Shown here piece by piece: positions 10,485-18,861 of a stretch of DNA of 64,000 nt; positions within the stretch are counted from its first letter, which is position 1, and each line of letters starts with the position of its first letter. Under the pieces are notes generated by a model that saw only the letters and a program-made list of their open reading frames with translations, did no database searches and was not told the origin of the DNA. This DNA is from Fasciola hepatica (taxonomy: Eukaryota > Platyhelminthes > Trematoda > Plagiorchiida > Fasciolidae), in contig CANUEZ040000002.1 in the NCBI GenBank assembly GCA_948099385.1, forward strand, positions 1,488,001 through 1,552,000, written 5' to 3'. A program made the translations under genes and the position numbers.

Positions 10485-11253
10485 GACGGGTTATTGGCAG
10501 CTCGGGAACGTTTAGTTCGAAAACAAGGTCGTCCGTTTCCGCATTCCATTGTATTCCTAAAGTGCGCTCGATAGGAAGTGGAGAGCCGTCCAAGTCTCCT
10601 ACCCTTTCGGCCTTTTCGTGATACAAGATGACCTTCAGCACTTCTGAAGCGTTCGACATCCATTCCGTTAGATGGAAGTCGCATTCTTCCAGCAATCCAA
10701 CTCTGAAATGCTCTAGAGCTGATTCCACATCGTCGAATGACCCAAGGTAGTCGTCGACGTAGAAGTTCCTGCTGACGCTATCTACCACCGTCCGATGGAC
10801 TAGATCGCAATGTTTGTTCGCTGATTCTCGGAGGGCGTAGTTCGCACAAAATGGTGACGATATGGCTCCGAATGGGTGGACGGTCATTCTATAACTCACC
10901 ACTGCGTTGTCTCGGTCGCTCCCTTCCCACCACAGGAAAAGCAACGCATCTCGTTCTCCTACCGAAATCTTCACCTGATGAAACATTTCCCTAATGTCAG
11001 CAGACAAAGCCACTTTACCCACTCTGAAACGGCACAAAACATCGATCATTGGTGTGGTCCAGTCAGGTCCTTGTGGTAAGCGATCGTTTAACGACTTGCC
11101 CTGGAACTTGGCCGCACAGCCGAAAACCACCTGCAGTTTTCCGGGCTTCTTGGGGTTGATAACCGGATGGTGAGGCAGATACCAGATACCCCTTTTGCTG
11201 TCGGTGTTAACAGGCACCTTTTCAACGTAACCGAGGGCTTCGTTTTGCGTCAA
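10375..11253 (-). pseudogene. BEL/Pao reverse transcriptase
   Basis: The frame has 292 codons. It begins in the fingers (LGYVEKVPV ... GIWYLPHHPV), contains SADIREMFHQV (first Asp), HPFGAISSPFCANYAL, and the active-site NFYVDDYLGSF (YVDD). The sequence around WYLPHHPV and VFGCAAKFQGKSLND is typical of BEL/Pao. A frameshift separates it from the protease region near 11260, and a second leads into the RNase H frame near 10.4 kb. Confidence 0.9.
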
Positions 11254-11303
11254 TAAATCAGCGTATTGTTCCCACAGATTCTGGTCTCGAATGAAGCGTT
11301 CTT

Positions 11304-12245
11304 TTAGTCGTAGTAATCGTTGGAGAACATAGTTTCTGTTGGCAGTCCACAGGTCGACAGATGTGCGCCGTGGGAGGGGAACCTCGAACTGTTTTTGAGG
11401 CCCCTAGTGCCTTGCCGCACCGTTTGTAGAGCGAAGTGATTCTCTTGAGACAACGTTCGTCTTTCGTCTCCAACGTCATGAAACTCCTTTTCATACAGCG
11501 GCTGCAAATGGTATTCTACGCGGTCCGTTTCGGGGGATAAGTAACTCACGGAACCACGTACCCCTACTGGACCGTATAAGATCCATCCCAGAGCCTCGCG
11601 TACGGCATAAGGTGCCTGGCGGTCGCCCGCTCTCTGGTCAAGCACCCAATGCACCTCTGGCACGTCGCAGCCGATGAGGAGATCCACTTCGTCGTCTTCC
11701 CAGTCTGCAACGGTTACATCCTGCAGGTGGGGCCATCGAGTCAAGATTGCGTTGACCGACCTTGGTGCTCGCATGGGGAGATCCGCTAACGTGAATGCCT
11801 CCGTTGGTTCAATTTCCTCGTTAGTGTCCAGAGAGATGAGTTGCAGCCTTAATCTACCGGCAGTCATTACCTGTGTTCCGCCCACCGTGCTCACTGCTAA
11901 CGAAGTCGCACCTTTAGCCAGTTGGTGTTTGTCGGCAAACCGCCCTTTCACTAGAGTAGTGTCGGATCCATTATCGACGAAAGCCAACGCCTTGACTATC
12001 CCAGTCGGAGTCACTACTCCCACGGCCACTACGCCTAAATGTGCCGCTTTGCTGGCAGATCGTGACGTTGAACAAATCACACTGGGCTTGGTACTCGCCT
12101 CGGGTAAGGTTACTCTCGCCTGGTGCAGCAGCCGATGGTGTCTGCCCGTGCAGCCCTCGTAACCACAACGGTTCCTTGTCCTACAGGCTGCCGCCCGAAG
12201 AGTGGTGTTGAGACAAATAAAACACGCTCCTGCAATCCTCGCCAT
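11304..12245 (-). pseudogene. BEL/Pao zinc-knuckle region and retropepsin
   Basis: This is a 313-codon open stretch within the polyprotein. It starts with a Cys/His cluster, CFICLNTTLRAAACR then CGYEGCTGRHHRLLH, which is the nucleic-acid-binding knuckle. About 60 residues later comes the aspartic protease strand ALAFVDNGSDTTLVKG; the catalytic triplet reads Asp-Asn-Gly-Ser where many retropepsins have Asp-Thr/Ser-Gly. It continues with DDEVDLLIGCDVPEVHW and ALGWILYGPVG, both typical of BEL/Pao. Confidence 0.85.
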
Positions 12246-12485
12246 TCCCCACCTTTCGTCTATTGTGGCGCTGCCGAACTTGGGGCATTCTGGTGGGCCA
12301 TGGCTAGCACCACAGGATCTGCAATTGGGTTGCGCCGTAACATCGCGTGAAGTGGCATGTGCATTGGTCCAAGGCTGGTATTTTGGATGTTCCCGTACAG
12401 GGGTTTGAGCTTGGCTAGTACTGGGCTTGTTTGCTCGGTTGCTGTCCCGGATGAGTCGACCAAACCTGCTGTCACCTATCTTGGT

Positions 12486-13301
12486 TTACCTGTCCAAGTA
12501 TTCCGTCAGGTCTTCGAAGTTAGCTTCCCTGTCGCTTCGGCTTATCCGTTCTGCTTCTTCCGCCCACCGACCCTGCAGTTCGGGAGGAAGGTGACGGACT
12601 ATGTTATCCAAAGTGTGCATCTCATCTAAGTCAGCCCTGTAACCTAAATGGTCGGGGGCTATTGAGCAGTTTCGCATCTTGGTCAGCAGATCGGCCATTG
12701 TGTAGACGTCGCCCTTGGTTTTATTTGCCTCTGCCATCACGCCCTCTATTAGGTTACGGGCTATTTTGAATGGTTGGCCAAACAAGTCCTTTAGAATCTT
12801 CCTTGCTCTTGTGCAGCCTTGTTCCGGGTCGAGCATGGTACTACTGTCGATAGCTTCTCTTGCATGGCCTCGACAGTAGTGAGTAAGGTAGAGGAGCCTT
12901 TGCCCAGGGTCGGTTACCTTATTTTCAACGAACGTCTCGAACTGCTTGACAAACTTGCAGTATTGTTCAGCTCGCCCGTCCAAAACCGTTAGTTCCACTC
13001 TGAGCAGATCGATCGATGGTGGTTTGTAGTCGGCGACCGGCGTGGGGTTCCCTATCTTATTGCACCCTAATCTATCAGAAGTGTCGAAGTCGCTGGTCTC
13101 ATGCTCTCGCTCTTTCTGGGTACACTTCTTCCCTGCTTCCTGTGCCTGTGGTCTAGCCGATAGTAACTGTTGTTCTAGGTCTATTATTATCAGCCTATAT
13201 AAATCAACATCCTTGCGATCAGTATTGCTCTCATTAACACATGAACTAGCACTGACAGGACTAGGCCATCTAACATTAACAAAAGAATCAAATGTACCCA
13301 A
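12486..13301 (-). pseudogene. BEL/Pao gag (DUF1759-like)
   Basis: This is a 271-codon frame near the 5' LTR. It has a Cys-, Glu- and Lys-rich N-terminal part (IIDLEQQLLSA), then a capsid-like region: YCKFVKQFETFVENKV, GQRLLYLTHYCRGHAREAI, ARKILKDLFGQP and LDNIVRHLPPELQ. This pattern is the DUF1759 region found in BEL/Pao gag. A frame change near 12480 leads into the Pro-rich stretch before the zinc knuckle. Gag forms the particle in which reverse transcription occurs. Confidence 0.85.
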
Positions 13302-13384
13302 AACCTCCCCAGAGACTTGCCGTGTTACTTCCTGTCAGGCTTCCAATTTTTTTCTATCCTATTTTTGGCATTTTGTGTGTTTTT

Positions 13385-13394
13385 CCTCGCACCA
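13385..13394 (-). promoter_or_regulatory. Candidate primer-binding site
   Basis: On the minus strand, 18 nt downstream of the 5' LTR, the sequence reads TGGTGCGAGG. It begins with TGG, complementary to a tRNA 3' CCA end. The offset from the LTR is larger than usual, so the assignment is tentative. Confidence 0.3.
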
Positions 13395-13412
13395 AATTGA
13401 TCTATTGAGTAT

Positions 13413-13786
13413 TGTAACGAACGCTTGAGCAATGCGCAGCCAAATTCGCAACGGATTCCGAAATCAAATGACGTTTATCCGCGATATTCTACGATACTAG
13501 ATTATTACATGAACAATGACATCAAAAATATACAAACCCCAATAATACGATCACAAGGACTCAACAACGAGAAACCGAATAGCAGCGTATGAGCAAACAG
13601 CACGTGCGTCACACAGGTCCTGAACAAGGATGTGCCAAATTAGCGCTCTGGGAGCGAACAAACAACAATTGGTCCATAGAAACAACCAGTTCGTAAAGAC
13701 AAGCCAATAGTGTAGGCAAATGAGTGATGTTAGGAAAAACACTGAACCGCGAGGGAAAAAGGGTTTTTCCAAGAACGATTGTTACA
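13413..13786 (-). repeat. BEL/Pao 5' LTR
   Basis: This 374-bp copy pairs with 1969-2343. It starts TGTAACGAACG and ends GATTGTTACA, giving a 6-base terminal inverted repeat TGTAAC/GTTACA. It is followed on the right by TGGAC, the second copy of the target-site duplication, and then by the rest of the LINE B endonuclease. Confidence 0.92.
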
Positions 13787-13791
13787 TGGAC

Positions 13792-13980
13792 CGACATAGG
13801 CCACTGGTAGGCCCCGTTCAACTTGGTCTCCGGTAATGTACAGGCCAGATCCTGCTTTATCAGGATCGAGGTGCGAACATTATGCATTATCTTTATCTAC
13901 AGAGCACCGCTAGCAACAACTGAGGATGGAGTTGAGCTCTTGCAGGTGCTGGATGCGGTGCTGGCACAGACGAAGGGGTT
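13792..13980 (+). pseudogene. LINE B endonuclease, middle part
   Basis: This continues the frame left at 1968: TDIGHW, a stop at TAG, then NLVSGNVQARSCFIRIEV, IIFIYRAPLATTEDG and VLAQTKGFI. The next expected element, the catalytic GDFN loop, is missing and replaced by the microsatellite insertion at 13981. Confidence 0.8.
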
Positions 13981-13984
13981 CATC

Positions 13985-14044
<60 letters not shown>

Positions 14045-14075
14045 GTTTATCTCGGGGACACGCGAAGCATGCTCG
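13981..14075 (-). mobile_element. Short LINE-2-type 3' end with (AAT)n tract
   Basis: About 19 AAT units (13986-14042) are followed by GGTTTATCTCGGGGACACGCGAAGCATGC, which resembles GGTCTATTTCGGATAACCCGAGGCATGC beside the LINE-2 tail at 4713. It is best explained as a severely 5'-truncated minus-strand insertion whose 3' tail is (ATT)n. It removed the GDFN loop of the LINE B endonuclease. Confidence 0.6.
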
Positions 14076-14076
14076 A

Positions 14077-14745
14077 TTGCATGATCATGTGATCTCAACC
14101 TGTCTGAAATCAACCGGTGGACAGCACCCGTCTTTCCTTGATTTAATCATAAAGCGGCACCATCTGGACGTTAATGAAATTAAGTGGGAAGGGCCACTTA
14201 GAAAAAGTGATCATGTAGTCCTGAGGGTCACACTAAGACTAAACAAGGCGCCGAAGGAAATCGAGCTACGCCGGCGCTATGGGAGAATCAATATAGGTGA
14301 ACCAAAGAGGGCGGTGTTGGAAGTCCAGTGGACACCGAGACACAGAAACGCTTCCGTGAGGGAACTTTGGGAGGCCATCAAGATGGGGCTACTCGAACTT
14401 ACAGAGGAGTTTGCACCCCTGAGGGTGGCTAGCAGTAGGAATCTACCCCGGCGGTGGAAGTCAAAAGTCAGCAAGGCTATGGTTATTCGTAGGCAACGAT
14501 GGGCGGCGTACAAGCTGTACAGAACTCAGGGGGCATGGAATAGCTATAAGATGGCTAGGAACAGGGCTCAAGAGATCCAAAGAGTGGAGAAATATGCCTT
14601 CGAGCGTCGGTTAGCGGCGTCGGTCCGCACAAACCCAAAGCGATTCTACGCCTACGTGCAATCTCACAAAACGTATGAGAGAGAGCGTAGCAACTTTGGA
14701 AGGAGCACAGGGACGACTAGCTCTAAACGACGAAGACAAGGCTGA
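14077..14745 (+). pseudogene. LINE B endonuclease C-terminus and linker
   Basis: The frame encodes HDHVISTCLKSTGGQHP, FLDLIIKRHHLDV and RKSDHVVLRVTLRL, the last strands of an APE-type endonuclease with the catalytic Ser-Asp-His. A basic linker follows (KSKVSKAMVIRRQRWAAYK, FERRLAASVRTNPKRFYAYV). It overlaps the reverse transcriptase frame; a single frameshift near 14675-14690 separates them. Confidence 0.85.
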
Positions 14746-16321
14746 CACGCTCTTGGAATTCTTCAAGAGCATATATCGACCAGAAAATAGTTTGGAGGAA
14801 AGGATGGAGGGCCCACAGGCGCCTCCAATACCCGAACTTACTGTAGGAGAAGATGAAGTGTACGCGGAGTTGCAAACTTTGAATAGAAATAAAGCAGCAG
14901 GTCCAGACGGGATTCATCCAGCAATCGTTCAGCCTCTGGCCGAGGTCCTGAAGGCTCCGGTGACGAAGCTGTATGAAACGTCACTTAGAGAGGGAATTGT
15001 GCTGGGAGACTGGAGGAGAGCAACAGTGGTAGGCATTTACAAGAGTGTACCCCGGCAAAAGGCCGAAAATTACCGGCCGGTTAGCTTAACTTCAGTACTG
15101 TGTAAGTGCCTGGAGCGAATAGTCAGGAAGCAGATCTCTAGGCATTTGGTTCAACACAACCTCATATCAAATGCCCAGCATTGGTTTGTGGCAGGACGAT
15201 CCTGTCTGACGAATCTCCTGCTGTTCCTCGATGAGGTAACCAAGCGTCTGGACGAAGGGCAATCGATTGCGGTCTGTTACTTGGACTTCAGCAAGGCATT
15301 TGATTCCGTGAACCACAGATTTCTGGACGTCAAACTGCAGTCTATGGGAATTGTTGGAAAGGCAAGACGATGGATAAGTAGTTTCTTAGCAGGGCGAACC
15401 TTTAGTGTTAAGGTGGGGAACCATGTTTCAAAACCGGAAGGTGTAACAAGTGGGGTGCCACAGGGCTCGGTGCTCGGCCCTCTGCTCTTCCTCATCTTCA
15501 TCAACGACCTAGCACGTGGGCTTACAAACCCCACCTTTATGTTTGCCGATGACGTCAAGATAGCGGGAGTAGATATAGAACTTGATGTGTTAGCAGTACA
15601 AAACTGGGCACGGAAATGGGACCTTCCACTTAACCTCACCAAATGTCAATGCTTGACCACAAATACAGGGGCTAGTTGGAATGGTGTGGGTTCGTTGCAA
15701 GTGGTCTCGCAGGTCAAAGACTTGGGCGTTATAATGGACAACAGCTTTAAGCCGTCAAAGCAGTGCACCTCAGCAGCCAATACGGCCAGGAGGGAACTCT
15801 TTCGAGTTAGATCCATTATGTCGTGTAGAGATCCGGAGATTTTCGTTCCGATATATCAGGCCATAGTTAGGCCGCATATGGAGTACTGCGTGCAGGCCTG
15901 GGCACCGTACTACCAGAAAGATATCGACTGTCTGGAGAAAGTGCAAGGGCTAGCCACTAGAATGGTGGCTGGGCAAAGGGGGTTTAACTACACAGAGCGT
16001 CTCCGTGCCCTAGACCTATTCTCGATGGAAAGACGGCGCATTCGCGGGGATTTGATAGAAACCTTCAAGGTAATGAAAGGACTGTCAGGAATAAGTCGAG
16101 AAGACCTTTTTTCGCTGATCCCCGAGAGAGGCACAAGGGGGCATAGCCTTAGATTACAAAGGAAACATTCGAGGCTCCAAATTAGGGCGAAGTACTTCTC
16201 AAATAGAGTGGTACCCTATTGGAATAAGCTTCCGGAAGAGGTCATAAATAGCACAACAGTGAAGGCCTTTAAGAAAGCAGTAGACTTATGTTGGGTGGCA
16301 GTATACCCCGAGTTATGTTAA
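14675..16321 (+). CDS. LINE B reverse transcriptase domain
   Basis: About 548 codons are open. Landmarks in order: NKAAGPDGIHPAIVQP, AENYRPVSLTSVLCKCLERI, YLDFSKAFDSVNHRF, TSGVPQGSVLGPLLFLIF and FMFADDVKIAG (FADD active site). The C-terminal extension has RRRIRGDLIETFKVMK, FSNRVVPYWNKLP and FKKAVDLCW, then a stop. This is a CR1-type reverse transcriptase. The frame itself is intact but the 5' half of ORF2 is destroyed. Confidence 0.88.
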   Translation: MRESVATLEGAQGRLALNDEDKADTLLEFFKSIYRPENSLEERMEGPQAPPIPELTVGEDEVYAELQTLNRNKAAGPDGIHPAIVQPLAEVLKAPVTKLYETSLREGIVLGDWRRATVVGIYKSVPRQKAENYRPVSLTSVLCKCLERIVRKQISRHLVQHNLISNAQHWFVAGRSCLTNLLLFLDEVTKRLDEGQSIAVCYLDFSKAFDSVNHRFLDVKLQSMGIVGKARRWISSFLAGRTFSVKVGNHVSKPEGVTSGVPQGSVLGPLLFLIFINDLARGLTNPTFMFADDVKIAGVDIELDVLAVQNWARKWDLPLNLTKCQCLTTNTGASWNGVGSLQVVSQVKDLGVIMDNSFKPSKQCTSAANTARRELFRVRSIMSCRDPEIFVPIYQAIVRPHMEYCVQAWAPYYQKDIDCLEKVQGLATRMVAGQRGFNYTERLRALDLFSMERRRIRGDLIETFKVMKGLSGISREDLFSLIPERGTRGHSLRLQRKHSRLQIRAKYFSNRVVPYWNKLPEEVINSTTVKAFKKAVDLCWVAVYPELC

Positions 16322-16521
16322 GCAGCTTTTAGGGTCAGATGCAATTTACTTATTGTTTCCACCTTACTCTGCCAGGGCTGATACTGCACAAAATTTCTGC
16401 CTTTCAGAAAAAGAAAATCACGCAGTGTTGGGAGCTACGGAAACGCGCCGACAACACAACTATCTGGACACACGATTGGCTCTAGCCACACCAAGTCCTG
16501 TGCAAACTGAACTGAACAGCC
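16322..16521 (+). other. LINE B 3' UTR and (CTGAA)n-type tail
   Basis: This follows the LINE B stop codon. It contains GCCGACAACACAACTATCTGGAC, ATTGGCTCTAGCC and the end CCTGTGCAAACTGAACTGAAC, matching the 3' ends of LINE A and LINE C. The next bases belong to a 5'-truncated LINE A, so one open frame runs artificially across this boundary. Confidence 0.75.
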
Positions 16522-18291
16522 ACAGGTCAGCGGGCCCAGATGGCATTCATCCAGCTATCATCAAGCCGTTGGCGGATATCATAGCTCCATCGGTATGCAG
16601 ATTGTATAGATCCACGTTCGACCAGGGAAAGCTGCCTCAGGACTGGAAAGTCGCGGCAGTCGTGGCAATACATAAGAGTGGGCCTAAGTCGGATGTGCAG
16701 AACTACAGGCCGGTAAGCCTAACTAGCATTCTCTGTAAAGTTCTCGAGAAGATCATCCGTGCTCATATCTGCCAGCACTTACTGCAGCACTCCATGCTAA
16801 GCCCGGCGCAGCATGGATTCCTGAAAAATAGATCTTGCCTGACCAATCTCCTGTGCTTCTTAGATGAAGTAACTCGACGACTGGACGAAGGTAAGCAAGT
16901 TGAGGTATGTTGCCTCGACTTTAGCAAGGCGTTCGACTCCGTTAATCATCGTCTTTTGCTATGCAAGATGGAGACTTTCGGGATAAGTGGGCCAGTATAT
17001 AGGTGGCTGGAGGACTTCCTCTCCCACAGGACGCTTTATGTCAAAGTGGGGGACAGGTGCTCCAGTTTGGTGAACGTCACCAGTGGTGTACCTCAGGGAT
17101 CCGTCCTAGGCCCAGTCCTATTCTTGTTATTTATTAATGACCTAGCATCCACTCTTCAATCGCCCAGCTTTATTTTTGCGGATGATGTGAAGATTGTTGG
17201 ATCTAAGGGTAGGGCGGACTTGGGCAGGGAAATAGGCACCGTCCTAAACTGGGCATACAAATGGGACTTACCTCTAAACGCTCAAAAAAGCCATTTGTTG
17301 TCAAGGGCAACAGAGAGCCTAACTGTCGCTCATGATCAAGGGCTGTTCACCGTAGAGGCAGCCAGTAGGGTTAAAGACCTGGGGATCACCATGAAAAGTG
17401 ACTTCAAATGGTCGGAGCAGTGCAACGCGGCTGCGCATAAGGCTCGTGGGGAGCTCTTTAGACTGCGATCGGCTTTGTCTTGCCGGAAGCCGGAGGTATT
17501 CGTACCTATTTACATGGCTATAGTACGACCTCACCTAGAAGGTAGTGTGCAGGCTTGGTCACCCTTCTACAAAAAGGACGCCGCCTGCCTAGAGAAAGTC
17601 CAACGTCTCGCCACGCGGATGGTTGAAGGGCAGAGGGGTAAGACTTACGAGCAGAGACTCTGTGACCTGAATCTCTTCTCGTTGGAAAGGAGGAGAAGTC
17701 GAGGAGATCTCATAGAAACGTTCAAGGTAATGAAGGGCTTTTCTGGCCTCAGACCAGATAGTCTATTCCAATTGGCCGTAGACTCCAGAACAAGGGGACA
17801 CGAAAAGAAGTTGATAAAAGCCCGATCTAGGTTGATGGCTAGATCGCACTTCTTCAGCAACAGGGTTGTGAACAGTTGGAACGGTCTGCCTAGTGAAATG
17901 GTAGATCTGCAGACAGTCCAATCCTTCAAATGTGCCCTTGATCGCAAGTGGTACGAGATCTTTCCTTGTAGTGAGCCTTAAGAATATCAACTAGATGGAT
18001 GACGGGTAGCACTGTGGTCCTTCTGGAGTATGTTTTAGCAGACTTTTTCCCTCATTGCACACTGTCTCAGTGAACGCTCACGATGCATAATGTCTCTCGC
18101 AGTTGATGTGCGATGAGGTTTTCCGTTACCCTCTCATTTTTAGAGGGGATTCGACGAAATGCACTCGGCAGTGGTGGGTGCATAACTGGTGTGCATACCA
18201 TCGAAGGAATTCTGGATGCTCGATTGGCCGTGGCCATTACCTGTCCTGTGCAGACTGAACTGAACTGAACTGAACTGAACTGAACTGAACT
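16522..18291 (+). mobile_element. LINE A, 5'-truncated CR1-like LINE
   Basis: The copy starts abruptly inside the reverse transcriptase (SAGPDGIHP) immediately after the tail of LINE B. It runs through a complete C-terminal coding region, stop at 17981, a 3' UTR and a (CTGAA)n tail. The 459-1138 fragment is a second, more decayed copy of its 3' part. Confidence 0.85.
16524..17981 (+). CDS. LINE A reverse transcriptase domain (5'-truncated)
   Basis: About 485 codons are open. Landmarks: SAGPDGIHPAIIKPLAD, QNYRPVSLTSILCKVLEK, CLDFSKAFDSVNHRLL, TSGVPQGSVLGPVLFLLF and FIFADDVKIVG (FADD). The C-terminal extension has LERRRSRGDLIETFK, FFSNRVVNSWNGLP and FKCALDRKW. The endonuclease and the first reverse transcriptase segments are missing, so it cannot act alone. 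The absence of frameshifts suggests a fairly recent insertion. Confidence 0.88.
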   Translation, partial: RSAGPDGIHPAIIKPLADIIAPSVCRLYRSTFDQGKLPQDWKVAAVVAIHKSGPKSDVQNYRPVSLTSILCKVLEKIIRAHICQHLLQHSMLSPAQHGFLKNRSCLTNLLCFLDEVTRRLDEGKQVEVCCLDFSKAFDSVNHRLLLCKMETFGISGPVYRWLEDFLSHRTLYVKVGDRCSSLVNVTSGVPQGSVLGPVLFLLFINDLASTLQSPSFIFADDVKIVGSKGRADLGREIGTVLNWAYKWDLPLNAQKSHLLSRATESLTVAHDQGLFTVEAASRVKDLGITMKSDFKWSEQCNAAAHKARGELFRLRSALSCRKPEVFVPIYMAIVRPHLEGSVQAWSPFYKKDAACLEKVQRLATRMVEGQRGKTYEQRLCDLNLFSLERRRSRGDLIETFKVMKGFSGLRPDSLFQLAVDSRTRGHEKKLIKARSRLMARSHFFSNRVVNSWNGLPSEMVDLQTVQSFKCALDRKWYEIFPCSEP

Positions 18292-18300
18292 GATCTGATC
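18248..18300 (+). repeat. (CTGAA)n tail of LINE A
   Basis: The sequence reads GCAGACTGAACTGAACTGAAC repeated about seven times, ending CTGATCTGATCTGACC. It is the 3' terminal microsatellite of LINE A. Confidence 0.85.
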
Positions 18301-18861
18301 TGACCTTCAAAATGGCGCTGTGCTTGAGAGAGCGCCAAGTAGGCAAGTTGTGTTTTGTTTTTCCATGAGGATCTTGTGCAACATTTGCATATTCTGGTCG
18401 AAAAAATGGTCATTGTTGTCATTTATTTTGTGTGTGCAATACTAGTCGAAGGCAAAGGCACTCGCGTGACTTTTGATATGACTGTGGTTTGGTGGTAACG
18501 ACTGGCCACGGTCAAAGAGACTCTTGTGCTGCCTGGGGTTCTGAATGCATTGCAGTTATTCTTGATATCTCATTCGCGGTTGCAGAGTTAAATGCCTTGG
18601 GGGAAGTCATTGTTTTTATCCCATGAGGTTAGTCTAAGGAAAATGGATGCAAGCAAATTTTCACCGTTTTAGATCCCCTACGTCATAAACAGATGTACTA
18701 GTTTTGTTCTTCATTTTTCGAATTTAGAATGGTTTCAGCCTCATCACGAGATGTCGGTTCAGCGCGTGTGTGCACGTGGACAACTCCTTAGGTATTCACA
18801 CTGGTATGCCTTGTTCCCTAGTAGATGCCACATGCAGGTCATGCGTGTGCTCAGTTTTGCG
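18301..18861. other. Non-coding stretch, nothing recognised
   Basis: No long open frame and no clear repeat family was seen. It may be older host sequence between LINE insertions. Confidence 0.5.

Larger units (their letters stand above)
1969..13786 (-). mobile_element. BEL/Pao LTR retrotransposon, interrupted by LINE-2
   Basis: On the minus strand the order is 5' LTR (13413-13786), gag with a DUF1759-like region, zinc-knuckle and retropepsin region, reverse transcriptase with YVDD, RNase H, integrase, DUF5641-like tail, and 3' LTR (1969-2343). Peptidase and reverse transcriptase order plus YVDD and DUF5641 are typical of BEL/Pao. The LTRs start TGTAA and end TTACA. The flanking 5 bp are CGGAC (1964-1968) and TGGAC (13787-13791), a target-site duplication with one mismatch, as expected for this group. 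No envelope-like frame was seen. Several frameshifts make it non-functional. LINE-2 interrupts it between RNase H and integrase. Confidence 0.9.
1139..16521 (+). mobile_element. LINE B, full-length CR1-like LINE split by a BEL/Pao element
   Basis: The pieces, in order, are a 5' leader, ORF1 (1244-1726), the first part of an APE-type endonuclease (1741-1968), the BEL element (1969-13786), the rest of the endonuclease (13792-14200), the reverse transcriptase (to 16321) and a 3' UTR ending in a CTGAACTGAAC tail at 16521. Continuity is shown by the endonuclease: the GGVALLIR segment left of the BEL element continues in the same frame as TDIGHW to its right once the insert and one copy of the 5-bp duplication are removed. 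A short microsatellite-bearing insertion at 13981-14075 and a frameshift near 14.68 kb also damage it. Confidence 0.85.

Noticed and set aside
13823..14092. Poly-isoleucine protein
   Set aside because: It comes from reading the (AAT)n microsatellite in the endonuclease frame of LINE B.
16353..17981. One 542-codon open frame that looks like a single gene
   Set aside because: Its first ~57 codons are the 3' UTR and tail of LINE B, and the rest is truncated LINE A. The frame crosses an insertion junction by chance.
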